Positions 15,054-20,684 of a stretch of DNA of 20,684 nucleotides are shown one piece after another (positions within the stretch are counted from its first letter, which is position 1; each line of letters starts with the position of its first letter). A model generated the notes under the pieces. The model had not been told where the DNA came from and ran no database searches. It saw nothing but the letters and a program-made list of their open reading frames with translations. A program made the position numbers and the translations under genes. This stretch comes from Ramlibacter sp. (GTDB lineage Bacteria > Pseudomonadota > Gammaproteobacteria > Burkholderiales > Burkholderiaceae_C), in contig JAJAZH010000343.1 in NCBI GenBank assembly GCA_026785815.1, forward strand, positions 1 through 20,684, read 5' to 3'.

Positions 15054-16169
15054 ATGCCTTCGATGAAAACGGTCTCCCCGCCCATGCTGGAGGCGTTGGC
15101 GCTGGCCAGCGGCGCACTCACGCTGTCCAACCCCAATCCCCGCGTGGGCTGCGTCATCACCGACAGTACGGGCCGCGTCCTCGGCCGCGGGCATACGCAG
15201 CGTGCTGGAGGGCCCCATGCGGAAGTCGTGGCGCTGCGCAATGCCGCTGCACTGGGCCATCGCGTGACGGGAGCAACCGCGTGGGTCACGCTGGAGCCCT
15301 GTTCCCATCACGGCCGCACCGGCCCCTGCTGCGACGCACTGATTTCGGCCGGGGTCGGCAAGGTTGTCGCTTCGCTGGTCGATCCCAATCCGCTGGTGGC
15401 CGGCGCGGGCTTCGAGCGTCTGCGCGCTGCAGGAATCGAAGTTGAAGTCGGTTCTGGGGCTTCGCAGTCGCGTGAGTTGAACCTCGGTTTCTTCAGCCGC
15501 ATGACGCGGAAGACGCCTTGGGTCCGGATGAAGATTGCCGCCTCCCTGGATGGCAAGACGGCGCTGGAGAACGGCGCCAGCCAGTGGATCACCGGTGAAG
15601 CCGCGCGAGCGGACGGTCACGCCTGGCGCGCCCGTGCCGATGCAGTGCTCACCGGCATCGGCACCGTGCTCGAAGACGATCCGCGGCTGGACGTGCGGCT
15701 GGTCGATGCGGTGCGCCAGCCGGACCTGGTCGTCGTCGACAGCCGGCTGGAGACGCCCCTGGGCGCCAGGCTGTTCGCGCCGGCGCGGCGCCTGTCGATC
15801 TACTTCGCGGTGCCGGATGCGCAGCGCCAGTCCGCGCTGGAAGCGGGGGGAGCGACGCTGGTGCACATGCCCGGTCCGGGCGGCAAGGTCGATCTCGCGG
15901 CGATGTTGCGCGATCTGGCGCGACGCGAAGTTGGGGAACTGCACCTCGAAGCCGGGACCAAGCTCAATGGTTCGTTCGTGCGAGAGGGCCTGGTCGACGA
16001 GTTCCTGCTTTACCTGGCTCCGATGCTGCTCGGCCAGGGCCGGGACATGGCCGCGTTCGGGCCGCTGGCCGATCTGGACCAGGCCCTCGCACTGCAGATC
16101 ACGGCCGTCGACAGGGTGGGCCCCGACCTCAGGATCCTGGCCCGCGCGCCGGGTCGTGACGAGTTCTAG
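15054..16169 (+). CDS. ribD: Bifunctional pyrimidine deaminase/reductase RibD
   Basis: The protein has 371 residues, close to the 367 of Escherichia coli RibD. It deaminates and then reduces the pyrimidine intermediate of riboflavin synthesis. The N-terminal deaminase domain has HAE (His55, catalytic Glu57) and PCSHHGRTGPC (Cys83, Cys92) as zinc ligands, plus NPNPRVGCVI. The C-terminal reductase domain starts near WVRMKIAASLDGKTAL and contains SQWITGEAARADGHAWRARA and the late EAGTKLNGSFV. The start is ATG at 15054 or 15063; neither has a strong Shine-Dalgarno, and 15054 is taken as the more upstream. It is the first gene of the riboflavin cluster. No FMN riboswitch (RFN element) is seen upstream. 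Confidence 0.95.
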   Translation: MPSMKTVSPPMLEALALASGALTLSNPNPRVGCVITDSTGRVLGRGHTQRAGGPHAEVVALRNAAALGHRVTGATAWVTLEPCSHHGRTGPCCDALISAGVGKVVASLVDPNPLVAGAGFERLRAAGIEVEVGSGASQSRELNLGFFSRMTRKTPWVRMKIAASLDGKTALENGASQWITGEAARADGHAWRARADAVLTGIGTVLEDDPRLDVRLVDAVRQPDLVVVDSRLETPLGARLFAPARRLSIYFAVPDAQRQSALEAGGATLVHMPGPGGKVDLAAMLRDLARREVGELHLEAGTKLNGSFVREGLVDEFLLYLAPMLLGQGRDMAAFGPLADLDQALALQITAVDRVGPDLRILARAPGRDEF

Positions 16170-16182
16170 TCCAGGACTTCAC

Positions 16183-16200
16183 CGGGCCGTTTCGGGCCCG
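16183..16200 (+). other. Hairpin in the ribD-ribE spacer
   Basis: CGGGCC (16183-16188) pairs with GGCCCG (16195-16200) around GTTTCG. No U-tract follows. It lies in the 57-base gap between ribD and ribE and may be an mRNA processing or stability element; no function is certain. Confidence 0.3.
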
Positions 16201-16226
16201 CTTCCAATCCCTGCGAAAATGGCGGC

Positions 16227-16868
16227 ATGTTCACCGGAATCATCACCGGCGTGGGGCGCATCGCCGCCGTCCACGACCTGGGTCGCTCCTCGCAGCACGG
16301 CAAGCGCCTGACCATCGAGGCGCCTGCCGGGTACCTCGACGACGTCGGCCTGGGCGACAGCATTGCCTTGAACGGCGCATGCATGACCGTGACCACCGTC
16401 GACTCCGGCCAGCGCCAGTTCAGCATCGACATTTCGGCCGAATCGCTGGACAAGACTGCCGGCCTGACCGACTCGGGCCCGGTCAATCTTGAGAAGGCGC
16501 TGCGTGCGCACGATCGGCTCGGGGGCCATATCGTCTCCGGCCACGTCGATGGCATCGGAACGGTGACGCACTTCGCCCCTTTGGGCGAGAGCTGGGAGCT
16601 GCGCATCCGCGCACCGCGCAGCCTGGGGAAATTCCTTGCCTACAAGGGCTCGATCACGGTGAACGGGGTGAGTCTCACCGTGAATTCGATCGCCGACCAG
16701 GCCGATGGATGCGAGACCAGCATCAACCTGATTCCGCACACGATCCGCAGCACGGCGCTGGGAAGCCTGGCGGCCGGCAGCCGCGTGAACCTCGAGATCG
16801 ACCTGATCGCCCGTTATGTCGAACGCATGCTGACCGCCGATGCGCAGCCGGCCCAGGCCACGACATGA
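16227..16868 (+). CDS. ribE: Riboflavin synthase alpha subunit
   Basis: The protein has 213 residues. It converts two 6,7-dimethyl-8-ribityllumazine molecules into riboflavin and one pyrimidine. The N-terminal MFTGIITGVG is the invariant family start. Two homologous lumazine-binding halves follow (about residues 1-97 and 98-200). The first half has LNGACMTVT, and the second has GHIVSGHVDGIG and VNGVSLTVN. The end carries NLEIDLIARYVERML. The stop TGA at 16866-16868 overlaps an ATG at 16865, so translation can pass into the small ORFs that follow. It is also named ribC in some genomes. Confidence 0.95.
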   Translation: MFTGIITGVGRIAAVHDLGRSSQHGKRLTIEAPAGYLDDVGLGDSIALNGACMTVTTVDSGQRQFSIDISAESLDKTAGLTDSGPVNLEKALRAHDRLGGHIVSGHVDGIGTVTHFAPLGESWELRIRAPRSLGKFLAYKGSITVNGVSLTVNSIADQADGCETSINLIPHTIRSTALGSLAAGSRVNLEIDLIARYVERMLTADAQPAQATT

Positions 16869-16930
16869 GCCGCCCGGCCGCTCCGAAGACTCATCGCACC
16901 GCAGCTCGTAGAGCGGAGGTTACCCAATGA
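16865..16930 (+). CDS. Mini-ORF 1 in the ribE-ribBA coupling repeat (hypothetical, 21 aa)
   Basis: This is a 21-codon ORF (starts MSRPAAP, Arg/Ala-rich, basic). It begins on the ATGA that ends ribE and ends on the ATGA that starts the next mini-ORF. It ends with a strong GGAGGT (16915-16920), six bases before the next ATG. Its sequence aligns with mini-ORF 2 at the start (ATGAGCCGCC, GGCCGC, CC-AAG) and at the end (GCGGA, AGGT, CCAATGA). I do not recognise a protein family. The peptide may matter less than the act of translating through it. Expression is inferred from the overlaps and ribosome sites only. Confidence 0.4.
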   Translation: MSRPAAPKTHRTAARRAEVTQ

Positions 16931-16985
16931 GCCGCCGGGCCGCCCCAAGGCGAATCCCGCAGCGCGGAGCGCGGAAGGTCGTCCA
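16865..16985 (+). repeat. Two tandem diverged repeat units (62 and 59 bp) between ribE and ribBA
   Basis: Unit 1 is 16865-16926 and unit 2 is 16927-16985. Both begin ATGAGCCGCC and end with a purine-rich ribosome site followed by CCA, and the next ATGAGC follows at once. The middle parts differ. Unit 2 shares a 17-nt core with the intergenic repeat at 5985-6063 in inverse orientation, which ties these units to a dispersed repeat family. Neither unit shifts or breaks the chain of overlapping stops and starts. Confidence 0.65.
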
Positions 16986-16989
16986 ATGA
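16927..16989 (+). CDS. Mini-ORF 2 in the ribE-ribBA coupling repeat (hypothetical, 20 aa)
   Basis: This is a 20-codon ORF (starts MSRRAAP, strongly basic). It begins on the ATGA that ends mini-ORF 1 and ends on the ATGA that starts ribBA. It carries GGAAGG (16973-16978) seven bases before the ribBA ATG, so it supplies that gene's ribosome site. It contains CGCCGGGCCGCCCCAAG (16933-16949), identical to the reverse complement of 6044-6060 in the glyA-nrdR repeat. No known family is recognised. Confidence 0.4.
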   Translation: MSRRAAPRRIPQRGARKVVQ

Positions 16990-18116
16990 GCGCCGCCACG
17001 CACGTCATGATCTCGCCGGTGCAGGAGATCGTCGCCGACATCAAGCTGGGCCGGATGGTCATCCTGGTCGACGAGGAGGACCGCGAGAACGAAGGCGACT
17101 TGGTGCTGGCGGCCGACCACGTCACTGCGGAAGCGATCAATTTCATGGCCCGCTTCGGCCGCGGCCTGATCTGCCTGACGCTGACGCGCGAGCGTTGCGA
17201 ACGCCTGCACCTGCCGCCGATGGTGGCGCGCAACGGTACCAAGATGGGTACCGCCTTCACCGTCTCGATCGAGGCGGCGCAGGGTGTCACCACCGGCATC
17301 TCCGCGGCGGATCGGGCGCGGACGGTGCAGGCTGCCGTTGCAAGGACCGCCGGTTCCGCCGACCTGGTGCAGCCCGGCCACATCTTTCCGCTGCAGGCCG
17401 TCGACGGTGGCGTGCTGATACGCGCCGGTCACACCGAAGCCGGCTGCGACCTGGCGGGGATGGCGGGGCTGACCGCCGCTTCCGTGATCTGCGAGATCAT
17501 GAAGGACGACGGCACCATGGCTCGCCTGCCCGACCTGCAGTTGTTCGCCGCCGAGCACGGCCTGAAGATCGGCACGATCGCCGACCTGATCGAATACCGC
17601 AGCCGCAACGAATCGCTGATCGAGAAGATCGGCCAGCGCCCCTTGCAGACGGCGTTCGGCGGCTTCACCGCCCACGCTTTCCGCGACAAGCCAAGCCAGC
17701 GCCTGCATCTGGCGCTGGTCAAGGGCCGCTGGAGCGCGGATGACATCGTGCCGGTCCGCGTCCATGAACCGCTGTCGGTGCTCGACGCGCTCGAAGTCGG
17801 CCGCTCCATGCACTCGTGGAGCCTCGACAGCAGCCTGGAGCACATCCATCGCGTCGGCCAGGGCGTGGCGGTATTGCTCAATTGCGGCGAGAGCGGCGAG
17901 CAATTGCTGGCGCAGTTCGAAGGGACGGCCAAGCCTTCGCAGGCCCCGGAACGCGGCCGCATGGACCTGCGCACCTACGGCATCGGCGCGCAGATCCTGC
18001 GCGAATGCGGGGTGCAGCGGATGAACCTGATGGGCCCGCCGCGGCGGATGCCCAGCATGGCTGGTTACGGCCTCGAAATCGTCGGGCACCTGAACCCCGA
18101 ACCCACCCAGGACTAA
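16986..18116 (+). CDS. ribBA: 3,4-dihydroxy-2-butanone-4-phosphate synthase with degenerate GTP cyclohydrolase II domain (RibBA/RibBX type)
   Basis: The protein has 376 residues. The N-terminal RibB domain (about 1-205) looks complete: DEEDRENEGD (residues 29-38) with the acidic metal-binding residues, GLICLTLTRERCERL, GHIFPLQAVDGGVLIRAGHT and EAGCDLAGMAGL. It makes the four-carbon unit of riboflavin from ribulose 5-phosphate. The C-terminal half is homologous to GTP cyclohydrolase II but lacks its zinc site: where active enzymes have a CLTGD segment and a CDCG pair, this one reads VHEPLSVLDALEVGRSMHS. YGIGAQIL is kept, but the later NNP motif is replaced. I infer that RibA activity is absent and is supplied by another gene. 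The start is the ATGA junction with a GGAAGG site. Confidence 0.92.
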   Translation: MSAATHVMISPVQEIVADIKLGRMVILVDEEDRENEGDLVLAADHVTAEAINFMARFGRGLICLTLTRERCERLHLPPMVARNGTKMGTAFTVSIEAAQGVTTGISAADRARTVQAAVARTAGSADLVQPGHIFPLQAVDGGVLIRAGHTEAGCDLAGMAGLTAASVICEIMKDDGTMARLPDLQLFAAEHGLKIGTIADLIEYRSRNESLIEKIGQRPLQTAFGGFTAHAFRDKPSQRLHLALVKGRWSADDIVPVRVHEPLSVLDALEVGRSMHSWSLDSSLEHIHRVGQGVAVLLNCGESGEQLLAQFEGTAKPSQAPERGRMDLRTYGIGAQILRECGVQRMNLMGPPRRMPSMAGYGLEIVGHLNPEPTQD

Positions 18117-18124
18117 GACAACAC

Positions 18125-18589
18125 ATGTTTGGCGCAGACAAAGGCAGGGCCGCACGGCAAGGCGGCAACGGCCTGGCCATCGGGATCGTCCAGGCCCGCT
18201 TCAACGGGGACGTCACCAATGCTCTGGCAGCTGCCTGCAAGGCGCAGCTGCTGGCGCTCGGCGTGGCCGAGAAGGACATCGGCCACGTGCTGGTGCCCGG
18301 GGCACTCGAGATTCCAGTGGCATTGCAGGCCCTGGCAGAAAAAGGCCGCTACGACGCTCTGGTCGCTTTGGGCTGCATCATTCGCGGCGAGACCTACCAC
18401 TTCGAGCTGGTGGCCAATGAATCAGCGGCGGGCGTGAGCCGCGTTTCGCTGGACTACCGGCTGCCCATCGCCAACGTCATCCTGACCACTGAGAACCTGG
18501 CTCAGGCCATTGCACGGCAGTCCGTCAAGGGCGCCGATGCCGCGCGCGTCGTGGTCGAGATGGCCAACCTGCTGGACCACCTGTCATGA
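18125..18589 (+). CDS. ribH: 6,7-dimethyl-8-ribityllumazine synthase
   Basis: The protein has 154 residues, the standard length. It condenses the RibB and RibD products to form lumazine, the substrate of RibE. Conserved features are VQARFN (residues 22-27), VPGALEIPVALQ, and GCIIRGETYHFE with the catalytic histidine at residue 92, then NVILTTENLAQAI near the end, where most homologues read GVLT. It starts eight bases after the ribBA stop. The stop overlaps nusB as ATGA. RibH proteins assemble as pentamers or icosahedral shells in the cytoplasm; the sequence does not tell which form applies. Confidence 0.95.
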   Translation: MFGADKGRAARQGGNGLAIGIVQARFNGDVTNALAAACKAQLLALGVAEKDIGHVLVPGALEIPVALQALAEKGRYDALVALGCIIRGETYHFELVANESAAGVSRVSLDYRLPIANVILTTENLAQAIARQSVKGADAARVVVEMANLLDHLS

Positions 18590-19095
18590 GCGAAGAGAAA
18601 AAACCGGCGCGTTCCCCGACCCCGGGCACCTCGCGCAAGGCCTCGGCCAAGTCCAGCCGTAGCCGGGCCCGGGAGTTTGCCTTGCAGGCGCTGTACCAGC
18701 ACCTGGTCGGCCGCAACGACGCGGTCGCGATCGACGCCTTCACCCGCGACCTGTCGGGTTTTCACAAGGCCGACTCGGTCCACTACGACGCGCTGCTGCA
18801 CGGAAGCATCCGCGAAGCTGCCGAACTCGACGCCTTGATCGTGCCGCTGCTGGACCGCAAGCTGGCGGAGATCTCGCCGATCGAGCACGCGGTGATGTGG
18901 ATCGGCGCCTATGAATTCCTGCATGCGCTGGACGTGCCGTGGCGGGTGGTGCTGAACGAATGCATCGAACTGGCCAAGGATTTCGGCGGCACCGACGGCC
19001 ACAAATACGTGAACGCGGTCCTCAATGGACTGGCGCCGAAACTGCGCGGCGCCGAGGTCGAAGCCGACCGCGCCCGCCTGAGGAACCCGGTTTGA
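18586..19095 (+). CDS. nusB: Transcription antitermination factor NusB
   Basis: The protein has 169 residues, including a lysine-, serine- and proline-rich extension of about 25 residues. The all-helical NusB core follows, beginning SRSRAREFALQALYQ. Later motifs are LLDRKLAEISPIEHAVMWIGAYEFL, VPWRVVLNECIELAKDFGGTDGHKYVNAVLNGLA. NusB with NusE binds boxA RNA and promotes antitermination on rRNA operons. The ribH-nusB order is very common in proteobacteria. It starts on the ATGA at the end of ribH and ends on a TTGA that starts the next gene. Confidence 0.96.
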   Translation: MSEEKKPARSPTPGTSRKASAKSSRSRAREFALQALYQHLVGRNDAVAIDAFTRDLSGFHKADSVHYDALLHGSIREAAELDALIVPLLDRKLAEISPIEHAVMWIGAYEFLHALDVPWRVVLNECIELAKDFGGTDGHKYVNAVLNGLAPKLRGAEVEADRARLRNPV

Positions 19096-20276
19096 AGATA
19101 TCCAGTCGGGCCGGGCGCATCGAGCCGTTCTATGTCATGGAAGTGGCCAAGGCCGCTGCGCAGCAGGCGCGTGAATTTGCGGCCACCGACGGGCCGATGA
19201 TCTTCCTGAACATCGGCGAGCCGGACTTCACCGCGCCGCCGCTGGTGCAGGAGGCCGCCGTCCGGGCGATCCAGGGCGGTGCGACCCAGTACACCCCCGC
19301 CACCGGCCTGGACAGCCTGCGCGAACGCATCAGCGGCTGGTACGCCGACCGGTTCGCTCTGCAGGTCCCGGCGCAGCGGATCGTGGTGACGGCGGGCGCC
19401 TCTGCCGCGCTGCAACTGGCGTGCCTGGCCTTGATCGACGCGGGCGACGAGATCCTGATGCCGGATCCCAGCTACCCTTGCAACCGCCACTTCGTCAGCG
19501 CCGCCGACGGCCGCGCGGTGCTGGTGCCGACCACCGCGCAGGAGCGCTTCCAGCTCAGCGCCGCGAAGGTCGAACAGGCCTGGGGAGCAAGAACGCGAGG
19601 CGTGCTGCTGGCATCCCCATCGAATCCCACCGGCACCTCGATTCACCCGGACGAACTGCGCCGCATCCACGCTTTCGTGCAGGAGCGCGGCGGCATCACG
19701 CTGCTGGACGAGATCTACCTGGGCCTGAGCTACGAAGACACCTTCGGCCACACCGGACTGGCCATCGACGACCACGTCATCAGCATCAACAGCTTTTCGA
19801 AGTACTTCAACATGACCGGCTGGCGGCTGGGCTGGATGGTGGTGCCGCAGGCGCTGGTGCCGGTGATCGAGCGGCTGGCGCAGAATCTTTTTATCTGTCC
19901 GAGCACGATCGCCCAGCACGCGGCTCTGGCCTGTTTCGAGCCCGAAAGCATCGCCGAATACGAACGCCGCCGCGCCGAGTTCAAGGCCCGGCGTGACTGG
20001 TTCATTCCGCAACTCGACGCCATCGGCCTCGCGGTGCCGGTGCGGCCTGACGGCGCCTTCTACGCCTGGGCCGATTGCTCGGATATCTGCCGCCGGCTGG
20101 GTGTCGACAGCAGCTGGGAGCTGGCCTTCGAGCTGATGAAGCGCGCCCATGTGGCGGTCACGCCGGGCCGTGACTTCGGCACAGCGCAGACCCGCAACTT
20201 CATCCGCTTCTCCACCGCCAGCTCGATGGCGCAACTGCACGAAGCGGCGGCGCGACTGCGGGCGCTCGTGGCATGA
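19092..20276 (+). CDS. Class I/II PLP-dependent aminotransferase
   Basis: The protein has 394 residues from a TTG start (MKISSRAGRIEPFYVMEVAK). TTG at 19092 overlaps the nusB stop and is preceded by GAGGA (19079-19083) at good distance; the next in-frame ATG (19137) would remove conserved residues. It is an aspartate aminotransferase-like fold I enzyme. Features are NIGEPDFTAPP, QYTPATGLDSLR, SPSNPTG (Asn178), LLDEIY (Asp206), SFSKYFNMTGWRLGW with the PLP lysine at residue 237, and NFIRFS near the C-terminus, where the carboxylate-binding arginine is expected. The substrate is not predictable from sequence. Position between nusB and ybgC is fixed in many Burkholderiales. Confidence 0.92.
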   Translation: MKISSRAGRIEPFYVMEVAKAAAQQAREFAATDGPMIFLNIGEPDFTAPPLVQEAAVRAIQGGATQYTPATGLDSLRERISGWYADRFALQVPAQRIVVTAGASAALQLACLALIDAGDEILMPDPSYPCNRHFVSAADGRAVLVPTTAQERFQLSAAKVEQAWGARTRGVLLASPSNPTGTSIHPDELRRIHAFVQERGGITLLDEIYLGLSYEDTFGHTGLAIDDHVISINSFSKYFNMTGWRLGWMVVPQALVPVIERLAQNLFICPSTIAQHAALACFEPESIAEYERRRAEFKARRDWFIPQLDAIGLAVPVRPDGAFYAWADCSDICRRLGVDSSWELAFELMKRAHVAVTPGRDFGTAQTRNFIRFSTASSMAQLHEAAARLRALVA

Positions 20277-20684
20277 CCGTTGCACTGGTCGAAGACCCAC
20301 CGGCCCACGGCCAGCGCCGGTTCGAGCACATGATCCGCGTCTATTGGGAAGACACCGACGCCGGCGGCATCGTCTTCTACGCCAACTACCTGAAGTTCTT
20401 CGAGCGAGCGCGCACCGAGTGGTTGCGATCGCTCGGCCTGGAACAGAGCCGGCTTCGGGACACCACCGGCGGCATCTTCGTCGTCAGCGAAACTTCGCTG
20501 CGTTACCTGCAGCCGGCGCGGCTGGACGATGAACTTCTGGGGACGGCGCGGCTCGAAGAAGGCGGACGCGCTGCCCTCACCATCGCGCAGCAGGCCAGCA
20601 AGAAGCACGACGGCGTGCTGCTGAGCGAGGGAACAATCCGCATCGGCTGGGTCGATGCGCAGAGTCTGCGACCCGCCCGAATCC
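20273..20684 (+). CDS. ybgC: Tol-Pal associated acyl-CoA thioesterase YbgC (3' end outside window)
   Basis: About 137 codons are visible, probably nearly the whole gene. The start is the ATG overlapping the aminotransferase stop (ATGA). The protein is a hotdog-fold thioesterase. YWEDTDAGGIVFYANYLKFF holds the conserved Asp and Tyr-containing signature of the 4-hydroxybenzoyl-CoA thioesterase/YbgC group, followed by ERARTEWLRSLG. Later parts (YLQPARLDDEL, LEEGGRAALTIAQQ) fit the beta-sheet. YbgC normally precedes tolQ-tolR-tolA-tolB-pal in the envelope-integrity operon, so tolQ is expected just outside the window. Confidence 0.92.
   Translation, partial: MTVALVEDPPAHGQRRFEHMIRVYWEDTDAGGIVFYANYLKFFERARTEWLRSLGLEQSRLRDTTGGIFVVSETSLRYLQPARLDDELLGTARLEEGGRAALTIAQQASKKHDGVLLSEGTIRIGWVDAQSLRPARI

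Noticed and set aside
18909..20300. A 463-codon minus-strand open frame opposite nusB and the aminotransferase
   Set aside because: The plus strand has the aminotransferase with all PLP motifs; the antisense frame is a codon-bias artefact.
1..20684. CRISPR arrays, insertion sequences, prophage or defence genes
   Set aside because: No regularly spaced direct repeats, transposase or integrase motifs or phage genes were seen; gene content is ordinary core chromosome.

Overview
This is a GC-rich chromosomal window from a betaproteobacterium, most likely Burkholderiales and probably Comamonadaceae-like. That placement is an inference. It rests on the gene order glyA-nrdR-minor pilins-pilY1-pilE-ribD-ribE-ribBA-ribH-nusB-aminotransferase-ybgC, the ZTP riboswitch before glyA, and a GC-rich intergenic repeat of a type I associate with that family. 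The content is core chromosome; I see no phage, insertion sequence, CRISPR array, plasmid function or tRNA.

Layout. Positions 1-2923 (minus) hold most of a large DUF349 protein whose C-terminus lies outside the window. Positions 2924-3715 have no protein gene. They carry two minus-strand terminator-like hairpins, a structured minus-strand RNA that I read as a 6S RNA candidate, and a good sigma70-type promoter pointing right. A membrane-anchored lytic transglycosylase follows (3716-4528). Next come a ZTP riboswitch, glyA, a GC-rich intergenic repeat and nrdR.

Positions 6645-14300 form a type IV pilus minor-pilin operon (fimT-pilV-pilW-pilX-pilY1-pilE), with ATGA stop/start overlaps between its first genes. 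pilY1 is split by a one-base frameshift near 10765, and its N-terminal half carries six glycine-rich repeats of about 43 residues. A second fimT-like gene (14317-14925) lies convergently on the minus strand.

Positions 15054-18589 hold the riboflavin genes ribD, ribE, ribBA and ribH. The cyclohydrolase half of RibBA has lost its zinc cysteines. Between ribE and ribBA sit two tandem, related units of about 60 bp. Each is a 20-21 codon mini-ORF with its own Shine-Dalgarno and an ATGA junction, so ribE, mini-ORF 1, mini-ORF 2 and ribBA form an unbroken chain of overlapping stop/start codons. These units share a 17-nt core, in inverse orientation, with the repeat between glyA and nrdR.

The rib genes run directly into nusB, a class I aminotransferase with a TTG start, and ybgC, which is cut by the window end. 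These last genes also overlap stop to start.

The most interesting signals are the self-coupling mini-ORF repeats, the broken and repeat-expanded pilY1, the probable 6S RNA locus and the degenerate RibA domain.
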